Origin: Pyrrhosoma nymphula
Taxonomy: Eukaryota; Arthropoda; Insecta; Odonata; Coenagrionidae
NCBI GenBank assembly: GCA_963573305.1
Contig: OY754328.1
Location: forward strand, 43,701,822 to 43,765,821
Length of the DNA stretch: 64,000 nt
Direction: 5' to 3'
Position 1 is the stretch's first letter. The number at the start of each line of letters is the position of its first letter. Position numbers and translations under genes: made by a program. Below are positions 55,645-64,000 of the stretch, piece after piece. The notes under the pieces were generated by a model. The model saw only the letters and a list, made by a program, of their open reading frames with translations. It was not told where the DNA came from and searched no databases.

Positions 55645-56211
55645 TTAAGGTGGTTTCACCGTAAAGTGACTTAAATGTCATGTTATTCATATTCTGTCTA
55701 CTTGTAGAAAACGTTGTCCCCTATCTGATATGAACAGCAAAATAACATCTTTTCACGCTATTTTATTCTATAATTGAACTTGAAATTACATGGTGTTCAA
55801 TGGGGGAATGAGAGAAACACGGGGAAAAATAGTATTTTTCCATAAAATATAAATGCCATTTTAGCGGTAAACTGATTATGAGAAGGAAATAATCCAGATA
55901 AATTGAATAAAAATAAAATATAGACATCTTACCTCCTTATGTTTTTAGTTATTGAAGAATTAATGCCGTCATTGACGTCAAAATGCGGTAATTCGTAGGA
56001 AATGGCGCTGCAGTCGTCTCCTATGGCTGGAAAAAAGTGCTTATTTAAAATACATTCGTGGGATAATCTACAAATTTTGTTCTTTTCTTTTGGGTTTCTA
56101 TAGGTAACGCATTTCATCAGTGAAAGCAGGATTTTTTGGACAAAATATCACAAATGTGGAATTTAGTGTGTATTTGTTTTGACTCACACAGTCGCAGCGG
56201 AACCTCCTTAA
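55645..56211 (-). mobile_element. TTAA-bounded non-autonomous element (copy 2)
   Basis: Inverted copy of 40508-41067: starts TTAAGGTGGTTTCACCG, ends GCGGAACCTCCTTAA. Most of the length aligns by eye with small differences. TTAA at both borders supports a piggyBac-type target site. Confidence 0.85.
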
Positions 56212-56214
56212 TCC

Positions 56215-56525
56215 TGTTTTTTAAGCATATTTAATTTAATTCTAGAATTTCGTTTTATCATTTTCTTACGGGAGCTCATGAATCGACTACCCAGCATTTA
56301 AATAAATTTTAAAGGCGATGATGTAAGACAATACTAACGTTTACCATTTGCAGTCATTATAGTCTCATACTTCTCAGTGTTCCTTATTCGTAAGAATTTT
56401 GCTTACTCCGTTGAAAAACAGTCACGTTTTCCCAGTACTCGATTTTACGGGAACTAAAATTATACTGCTACAGGAAGACTTTTTCGAATGTGAATCGTCT
56501 TCGAAGACGAAAGTAGGATTTGTAT
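56215..56525. other. Non-coding, nothing recognised
   Basis: AT-rich; no supported feature. Confidence 0.5.
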
Positions 56526-56530
56526 GTACG

Positions 56531-57339
56531 AGGCGTGATTTTAAAGTAAGTACCTACCGTTTTAAAAATCTGCCGCTGCAGTGCTGCGGTCGGCATTTGG
56601 CGCTTGCGCACTGTGTACCTACATCTGTTTTGATGCCACAGACACTATTACGGAAACATTCGACCGTGTTTGCGTTTGTTTGCGATAATTAAAAATGTCT
56701 CTACCGATTGAGAATCCCGTCGACTGAAATACGCGCTGTGATTCGTTTTCTTAGTGCTAAAGTCGTGAAAGCGGCTGAAATTCACCGTCAGATTAGTGAA
56801 GTTTATGAAGAAAACATTAAGAGCGATGATAAATGGTACGGAAATGGGTTTGAGCTTTAGAGATGGCAGCACAAACGTTTAAATTATCGAAGGTTGTTTT
56901 CACTCTGGGTACCGAAATTGTTGACTGCTTCTCCATGACAATGCCCGTCAACACACGGCTAATTAAACTCCAGATCTCATCGGATCTTCTGGCTGGGAAC
57001 AACTTGATCGCCCTCCGCAGAGTCCCGATCTAGCGCCCACTGACTGACTTGACTTCCACCTGTTTTTGCATTTGAAGATGCATCTGGGTGGTCAGCGCCA
57101 CGACGACGATGATGAGGTCAAAACGACCGAATTGCAGTGGTTGTCAAATCAAGCGGGAGACTTCTATCATGAGGATGGGATTCAAAATCTGGTTCTACGA
57201 TGCGATAAATGCCTTAATATTGGTGGGAATTATGTAGAAAAGTATATTAAGGTGCAGACTTTCGTGTAAAAATAAAATTGTTAAGAAGTATATTCTTGCT
57301 TTTTGTAATTTCAAAACGGTACTTACTCGTATTTACGCT
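56531..57339 (+). mobile_element. Internally deleted mariner element
   Basis: The ends are imperfect inverted repeats: the left reads GCGTGATTTTAAAGTAAGTA and the complement of the right reads GCGTAAATACGAGTAAGTAC. The + strand encodes the start of a mariner transposase (IENPVD, AVIRFLSAKVVKAAEIHRQI, SDxMVRKWV; 56700-56860). It then jumps to the C-terminal third (HDNA-like decayed block, HLKMHLGGQRHDDDDEVKT, QWLSNQAGDFY, LRCDKCLNIGGNYVEKYI; to 57268). At about 0.8 kb it lacks the central part of a full 1.3-kb mariner, including the first catalytic Asp region, and is frameshifted. Confidence 0.85.
57066..57269 (+). pseudogene. Mariner transposase C-terminal remnant
   Basis: Open reading of 67 codons matching the C-terminus of mariner transposases (HLGGQRHDDDDEVKT, WLSNQAGDFYHEDGIQ, RCDKCLNIGGNYVEK). 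The D,D34D catalytic part upstream is present only as a decayed block near 56930-57060. No function expected. Confidence 0.85.
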
Positions 57340-57344
57340 TTTGC

Positions 57345-59050
57345 TGGGTCTCTGTGTTCTTGGCAGAATAGTCAGCTTTTTCTTCTCAAGGAATCGATCC
57401 CGGCAAATCATACATCTTTCAGGTCCTAATTTAGATGACTTTATGAAGGCTGCCTAGCCAGTATCGAATGATTGAAGACCGAAATGGTTCGATTGATGGG
57501 ACCAGTTTAATCCTTTTATGGCTTGAATACAGAGTTAAAGTAGCAGACGATGCATTGATATAGGAGGATGTCTTCATTGATCGTGGCGGCTTCATTGATC
57601 CCAAAATTAAAAAAAAAATAGGAAATTATATCCTCAAGCTGGAAATTTTCATTACCCAATCGCTCCATCGGCGTTCGTACCTACTTCTCACTAAATAGGT
57701 AACGCGTCGCATGTGATGAGCACCTGTCTAATTCTTTCAAAGTGTGGTATTTTTCTTAGATGGAACCAGTCGTACTTATAGTGTATTTTTACTCGCCGTG
57801 GTTCTTTTTGGAACTGGAATTCTTGTTTCGAAAATTTTCGAGAGTTGGCATGTTTCGATAATAAATATCCTCTGCTATCATATAATAACTCTTCCCCTCA
57901 ATCATAGAAATAACATCTGCTGCAAGATAATATTATTATGGTTAATCCTTAATGTTGTAAGAGGTTGCTATCTCTTTAGAGAATAAGTAGAGAAACCTGT
58001 GATATTATGAAGGATAAGAGTGAATCGATGAAGCCCACAGAAAGGAAGGACCATCATCAGTAGACATCAATCCTAAGATTGGTTCAATGCAGCAGCTCTG
58101 AATTCAACTCTCCTCTCTTCCAACCGCTTCTTTCCTACGTAATTATTTTTTTTGACGTCCTTCGTCATTTGCTTGATGCACCTACTCCATTCTTGGTCTT
58201 CCTCTACTATTCTTCCCATTTATTTTTCCTTTCAAAACTCTTTTCATTGCGCTGTTGTGTCGCAAAATGTATCCAATGAGTTTGTATCTTCTTTTTTGCA
58301 GAGTTTTCATTATGCTTTTTCTCTCTCCCAATTCTTCTCAGAATAAATCAAGGATAAACCCCCTAAATGGAAATTGAGGTAGCAGAAGATTTCGTTGATT
58401 TCATTGTAGTCCAGCGGTTATCGTTACTAATCTCATGTATCTCTTGATTACGATTCTCTGTTCAGTGTTCCTTCAACTACATGATTGGTTGGAAGTCAGG
58501 TGTTTTTTTTTTATTTCTGATTCCGGCCATAAATAGGGAATCACATATCCATGGTTTTCCATCCCAGTCTCAACCTGTGCTCTGCTACAAATTTCGTCCA
58601 TTCCCAGTAGGATCAAGTCAGCGTGAAGCATGCCCTCCTCTAACCTTCGGCCTCTCTCCCCGGAAGTCCCCCCCCCCCTAATCACCATTATTCACGCTTC
58701 ATTCATTATCGTAGCCCTCATTTGTTCCTCCATTCTGTGCGCTGGGCGGTGTCGCCCGTGGGGTGCACCCCTTCGTGTGCAAGAGCGTCTCTCGGATCGT
58801 GGGGTGAATCTACTCTCCCGCTAGATAGCGTTTCGTTCGCGTGCGATCGCCGAGGCCTCCTTCCCCTTTTACACCCGCCTTCGTGGCACGCGTGGATTAC
58901 GTTGGTGCGGAATCTGTCGAATGAAAGTGGTTGACGAGGCAATCGGGTGAAATGGAGGGAGTTGAGTTGAGGGATTGGGACGAAAGTGGCTCAGATGTCA
59001 GTTACTAATAGTTAATAACCATTCAATGTGTGTTCGCTACCCTCATTGAG
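57345..59050. other. Non-coding, partly CpG-rich
   Basis: 58700-58930 is CpG-rich with ORFs open on both strands and no recognised domain. The rest is AT-leaning. No gene is supported. Confidence 0.4.
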
Positions 59051-59059
59051 TTAGAACAA

Positions 59060-59940
59060 AGCTCAAGGGATAGCATTGACCTTGTGCCTAAAACAACATC
59101 GTGTTCCTTGCGATTGGGAAATCGCGAACGTTACACCAATATTTAAGAGCGGTGATAACGAAGAGCCCAGTAACTATAGACTGATTTCCCTTACGTCTAT
59201 CTCGTGCAAGATATTGGAATATATAATTGTCAGTTCGATAATGGGGTACTTGGATAGTCAAAACTTGTTAACGCAAAATCAGCACGGATTCCGGAAAGGC
59301 AGGTCTTGCGAAACCCAGTTGGCCCTCTTCCTTCACGACATTATTTCCTCGGGAGAAAAGGTTGTCCAAGTAGACGCAATATTTCTAGATTTCAAAAAAG
59401 CTTTCGATAAGGTCCCTCATTCGAAGTTACTCGTTAAGTTGGAAGCTTACGGAATACACCACGACGTAATATGTTGGATAAGAGAGTTCTTAGCCGACCG
59501 CGAACAGAGGGTAGTTCTAGATGGCGTTAGTTCAGATTTAGTGAAAGTAACATCAGGTGTACCTCAGGGAAGTGTCATCGGTCCCTTATTGTTCCTTTTG
59601 TATATTAATGACATCACTTCCGTTGTAACGAGCAAAATTCGCCTCTTCACAGATGACGAACTCTTAGCATGCATAAGTTAACATTTTTAGTAATATTAAT
59701 CACTCGATGTGTGTATAGCATTGTTCTGCATGTTTGCATGTTCATTTACGTATCACTCTCCCAGTTTCTGGTTGGACTACGCACTGTTCTCCTGACTGCT
59801 TTTTGGCCTGCGCCTAGCGGCCAAGGGAGCGTGCGAGGTTCTGACTTGTGCTGGGACGAGTGCTGCATGCCTAGTGTGGAATCTCCCCGTGCCACACACC
59901 CTAGTGGTGGCTTGCACGGTACTTCGAAGATGTAGATTAG
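59060..59940 (+). mobile_element. Internally deleted jockey/CR1-like LINE (family B)
   Basis: Reverse-transcriptase core on the + strand (ORF to 59681): VPCDWEIANVTPIFKSGD, NYRLISLTSISCKILEYIIV, QHGFRKGRSCETQLALF, FLDFKKAFDKVPHSK (first catalytic Asp), TSGVPQGSVIGPLLFLLYIN and RLFTDDELL (normally FADD; the DD pair is kept). Right after the DD box, near 59660-59680, the sequence jumps into the family B 3' UTR, so the C-terminal region seen at 48440 and 49318 is missing. It ends with the shared tail near 59925-59940. The RT block itself is uninterrupted, but the element is truncated at the 5' end and internally deleted. Confidence 0.9.
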
Positions 59941-59944
59941 ATGA

Positions 59945-61275
59945 AAAGTAATAGATCTTTGCAGGTTATGTATGTGCCGACTCGCATTTCGCATATCCTC
60001 CTTCTCCCCCGCTACCTGTCCCTCTCTAATCAGTGCACGTAATTCTTCCTCAATTAAATGCCCTAAGTGCGACTAAAAAGAGACGCTGCCTACTAATGAC
60101 CATCTTTAACTTAGGCTCGCGTAGTAATTTGTGAATAGATAAGTTACCATCAGAGAAACATTACTTCGTTGCTACTATTTATATTTATATTGCTGTAAAA
60201 ATTGTATCGGTTTGAATACAGTAGCAACTGTATTCATCACAGATGGTTTGTGCCTTGATATGCAAAAAACATTTCATGTGGAGCTGAATGAAGAGTTAAT
60301 TTTTCGATAGGATTTACTAAATTTTCCCTAACCCATTTATGATGGTGTGTTGACAGATTTGAAATAACATTGATCGGTGGCGTATTTACTGGTACTGACA
60401 TATTTTAGTACATTTAAATGGATTTTACTTTCAGTGTTTCCTAAACAAATGTGAACATTTATTTCGCAGCATACTCTCATAAAATGTGCGTGACGTAAGG
60501 TAGCCTGCGTAGAGTTGCGTATCGCCTCTATGTCCTCCCTTGTCTCTTATTCATCACATATCTTAAAAATTCTCCTCGTCAACTAACTTTACACTTTGAA
60601 CGTACTTGTCTTCGGTGAAGTCACAATGGAGAGTTTCAAACCAACTTTCGGGTCACTTCCGTTTGTGATGAATAGAAGGGAGCGTCCTGCAAGCTTGGTA
60701 TTTTTATCAAAGGGGGGCGTATTCGACGAATCTGCTGTTTTGTGCGAAGCAGCCGGTGTGAGGCTTTAATACATTTTTTCGAAATGGATATAGGCCCTTC
60801 CAGCTTGTTTCGTATGCAGAGAATATTTTTTGCCCAGAACGTAATAAAAACGCGTTCTTAAAAGCTCTGCGCGATATTGGAAAAATGGATTTCGATAGAA
60901 CCCTTTGGCAGCGTAACTGAATGATTCACATTTGGGAGAGAGAACAGATTCTCAGCGTGAACGGAGACTTTCATCGAATTCGGAGGCGACATTCGCTGAT
61001 CGAGCGATCGAGAGCGCATAGCTCTTTGAGGTATTGGCGAATGTGTTCGCGTCGAATCAGCATTGCTTGAGCGTGTAAATGCGAAGTCAAACTCACTCGC
61101 CTTATCCCCAATTTCCAAGCGATTTCCACGTGCTCATTTGTCTAGCATCCGCGGATCAGTTACTTCTACTGGTAATAAGTTCCTCTGGGAAGCACGCGTA
61201 CGTGAAAGACGGCTTTCTAATGATGTGTGTTACAAGTGTCTCCAAACTTCCCTCTTTTGGTAGTATACAGATGTA
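59945..61275. other. Non-coding, nothing recognised
   Basis: AT-leaning DNA without supported ORFs or repeats. Confidence 0.5.
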
Positions 61276-61276
61276 G

Positions 61277-61532
61277 AGGCTGTGTCACACGAGCTATTTA
61301 ATTGCACAGTCAGATGCATGGATGGGTACCCAGTGAAAGTTGCGCCGTTGAAAGCGGTGAATCGAGAATTGCTTGAATGACTGCGCAAATGCATGATCGA
61401 AGGAGATAGGAAAGTAATAGCCCGTGCTCTAAAGCCGTGCTTACGTTCTTGCAATTTGTGTGCATTCTTTGTGTGCATCAAAACATTTGTGTGTGTTGCG
61501 CGCATTAAAGTGCCCCGTGTAAAACGGCCATA
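61277..61532. mobile_element. Possible small MITE
   Basis: The left end GGCTGTGTCACACGAGCTAT and the complement of the right end GGCCGTTTTACACGGGGCAC both continue into TTAAT-GC. About 22 of 30 bases agree. Length is 256 bp with no coding capacity. Related in style to 34391-34902. Confidence 0.5.
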
Positions 61533-61646
61533 AGAACGTGTGTGATGAGTTACCGGCTCAAATGAAATACGGCGTTCTAACGCAAGTTCCCTTACTTAGA
61601 GTGTACCTATAAATATTTAGAAAATACTTTGAAAAAATATCCGTCT

Positions 61647-61690
61647 TCACCGGGAATCGAACCACGGGCCTTTGATCGATGGGTGAAATG
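61647..61690 (-). repeat. tRNA 3'-half relic (SINE-like)
   Basis: On the minus strand, GGCCCGTGGTTCGATTCCCG carries a good B box (GGTTCGATTCC), followed by GTGAAGACGG. The 5' half lacks a convincing A box, so a SINE fragment or tRNA relic. Confidence 0.45.
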
Positions 61691-62159
61691 ACGTCAGAGG
61701 TCGTTTTGCGGAAACAAAAAAAATGCAACTTTCTACGATTATGTTTTTTGTTATCAGGCCTTAATGTTTCGAAGCAACTCCGTAAATCTATATGAAAACC
61801 TTTGCAAATTTAATTTCAATGGTAATATCGAAAAAGCATTCGAATGATAATCCCCCATTATACTCTTCGCCAAGGCTACGCAAATTCTTTGTTAAGCTAC
61901 TTGCATGACTGTGGATCGCCTATCAGCATGTGAAGCTTCACGATTGTTTTGTAAACGAAAATGAACTCTTCCTGAGTTAGGCACAGGAGTGTACTTGGAA
62001 ACTGGCCGCTAATCGGCATGAATAAAGATGTGAACATTTGTTATTACGCAATTCGAGGTGTACACGATGATTTGAGTGCACAAAAGAACGCTTTCCTGGG
62101 CTACGTGTCGCGAGTCGAATGCGCCGGGACAGCCTTTGGTGCCAAATGTAAAGTGTACT

Positions 62160-62462
62160 TATTTTCGGCCCTGGGCGCCCCCCCCCCCTCTTCTCTCTTT
62201 CTTTGGAGTGGATAACGTCTTGGAGATTGGGATGAGTTGGGGGGGGGGGGGGAATAGGAGACGCCCGCCTCTTCCACGCGGTCGCTTTGACGACGGGGGG
62301 TGAGAGTGGTTTTTTGGGAAATTCCCTGCCCCCCCTGAAATTGGACCACGCCCTTAGGAAGCTCCTCAGTGGGAGTGAATGCCATGCTACTCGCTTGGCA
62401 TTCATATGAAGCTGCGGCGAACTTTCCAATCCCTCCCCCCAACGTCTCTCCCTCTGTCCCTC

Positions 62463-62500
<38 letters not shown>
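62160..62500. repeat. G/C runs and (CT)n microsatellite
   Basis: A C-run (62180-62188), a run of 12 G (62239-62250) and a (CT)15 microsatellite at 62469-62498. ORFs crossing this area on both strands are compositional. Confidence 0.7.
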
Positions 62501-62694
62501 CTTCCACTGCACTCCCCCACGAACATCCGGATGACTATGCCCCGAAATATTCTCCACCCGGGCGCGAGACATGGTCTTCAAATTCTACTCAATATCCAGT
62601 GGAAGATCACTCCCTCATCCGTCCTCCTCCTGATTTTGCCTCATGAGCACGTCGTCCATAAAAGCAGTCGAACATTGGTAGCATATCTATAGTG

Positions 62695-62876
62695 TATTGC
62701 ATGCTTGTGAGGCTATGCCTCCTGACAAGCATTAGCGGTTTATGCTAATGCGTCAATAGTCGTAATTGCACTTACTTTAATAGGGTATTATAGAGTAATG
62801 CATGTTGGTGACTACTCACCCCCTGCCACACACCATTGAGGTGGTTTGCAGGGTATTTTGTAGGTGTAGATGAAAA
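62695..62876 (+). mobile_element. LINE 3' UTR end (family A)
   Basis: Plus-strand copy of the family A 3' UTR end: TGCATGCTTGTGAGGC, GACAAGCATTAGCG, GTAATGCATGTTGGTGACTA, then CACACACCATTGAGGTGG and TAGGTGTAGATGA. It matches the complements of 1391-1570 and 52690-52865. Strongly 5'-truncated. Confidence 0.8.
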
Positions 62877-62879
62877 GAG

Positions 62880-64000
62880 TTAAGTTCTTGAATGAATGAT
62901 GCACATACCTATGTGGAATTAATTGAAAATTGTTTGGAGCGGCGTTCGTGAACAGATGGGATCATTGGAATTAAGTCTCATTGTCAGTGTAGACTCTGAG
63001 CAATAAAGCCTACCCTGATGAGGTACATACATACATACTCGCTTGAGTTTCTCCTCCGTGCTCTCTCTCGTTCGCTATGCCTCATTTGAACAATACTTGG
63101 CCAATTTTAATAATGCAGTGATCCTCCCCGCATCAAGTATGAAAGCAGTGAGATAAATCGTGGTAAAATAAAGGTGCTGGGATAACTAACACCGCGGAAG
63201 GATATCTTTCGAGTTTGTGGGTTTAAATTCCAAAATCTATTACTGCCTGCGTATCGGGGTAACATTGCGGTTTAAATCGGAGGAAAGGAGAATAAAACTA
63301 AAGAAATGCTTGCCACTCAAGAAGGAACTAGATGACAAGGGCCCTGTGCCAAAGCGTAAAGAGAAGATCAGTTGAGACTCGAAAGTGAAGCGAAGCGTTG
63401 TATGGTTGTGGAACTTTGTTTGTAAGGAAAGCGGGTGAGCATCGATTGAAGACTTTCCAGTTCTGAGTCTGGAGGAGGAAGGAGAAAGCAAGCTGGAGAG
63501 AGGGAGACATGAGCAAAGTGATTTGAAATATGCTCGAGGAGGTGAGGTAGTTCGTGGGGGAGTAGTATGTAGGAGGAGGGAGGAAAAGTGGATTTGAGGA
63601 CGGGTCAAGAGGTGAAGGGTGTGATGAGAGGGGAGGGGGGGATATTGAGAGGGTGTGGAGAGGAGGGAAATACACAGCGGGTATATTGGACGGCATGTGG
63701 GGCGGAAGATGATATGAAGAGTTAGGGAGGGATTAGATGGATAATGTGGGGCGCATATAGCATCCGTAGGTGAGTGTCCTCTCTGTAGGAGAATAAAATG
63801 CCGAATGACCGGCGTTTATGGGCAGGGGCTTCCCGAGAACGTACCTGTATTGGCCGTACGCTTGCGTAACTTTGCCTCCCCGAACGCAGGACGGGTTAAC
63901 TTGAGTCCCTTGTAACGTTATGATCGCTCATAATCCTGTGCTTTTTCTAGAAATTTTACAAGCCGTGTAGGATGAAGCATTGTCCAAAAAGTTAATGCTT
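62880..64000. other. Non-coding, G/A-rich in part
   Basis: 63420-63720 is purine-rich (GAGGAGG/GGGAGG phrases), so two long minus-strand ORFs (63240-63608, 63328-63696) that are Ser/Pro/Leu-rich look compositional. No gene recognised to the end of the window. Confidence 0.45.

Noticed and set aside
62101..62526. Minus-strand ORFs with Arg/Glu repeats
   Set aside because: Produced by the (CT)n microsatellite and G/C runs.
63240..63696. Two Ser/Pro/Leu-rich minus-strand ORFs
   Set aside because: Complement of a GA-rich tract, two frames open at once.

Overview
The window reads as nuclear DNA of an arthropod, most likely an insect, although I cannot place it more closely. It is AT-leaning, has no dense ORFs or operons, and carries insect-type transposons: a mariner, a pogo/Tigger-like element, a BED-finger hAT, an R1-like LINE, an RTE-like LINE and jockey/CR1-like LINEs. 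It also has tRNA-derived SINEs, 5S rRNA-derived sequence and many hairpin (foldback) elements. I see no CRISPR array, prokaryotic operon or phage.

The only host coding sequence I can support is one GC-rich exon near the middle (about 31530-31970, + strand). It encodes the N-terminus of a Smaug/SAMD4-type post-transcriptional regulator and ends in a canonical GT donor at 31971. No other Smaug exon is recognisable. Roughly 32 kb downstream would therefore be intron, and the 31.5 kb upstream would be 5' intron or intergenic DNA.

Layout: 1-3.5 kb holds a Harbinger-like element, a LINE 3' end, a foldback and a tRNA-SINE. 8-9.3 kb holds an R1-like LINE tail and a foldback. 13.4-15.7 kb holds LINE fragments. 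17.9-20.8 kb is a possible 2.9 kb inverted-repeat element with a foldback inside. 21.5-27.5 kb is the most structured region: a pogo/Tigger-like element with arms of about 550 bp, interrupted by a 2.9 kb hAT element whose own transposase is broken. 31-32 kb is the Smaug exon between a foldback and a SINE. 34-41 kb has a MITE, a foldback, a SINE, an 81-bp minisatellite and a TTAA-bounded element. 43-46 kb has a near-perfect hairpin, two 5S-derived units and a SINE. 48-50, 52.7-54.2 and 59-60 kb hold LINE fragments. 55.6-57.3 kb holds a second TTAA-bounded copy and a deleted mariner. 61-63 kb holds a MITE and another LINE 3' end.

All transposase and reverse-transcriptase genes seen are truncated or frameshifted, so the window looks like a graveyard of elements inside or beside a long-intron developmental gene. 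All calls come from reading the sequence; no database search was possible.
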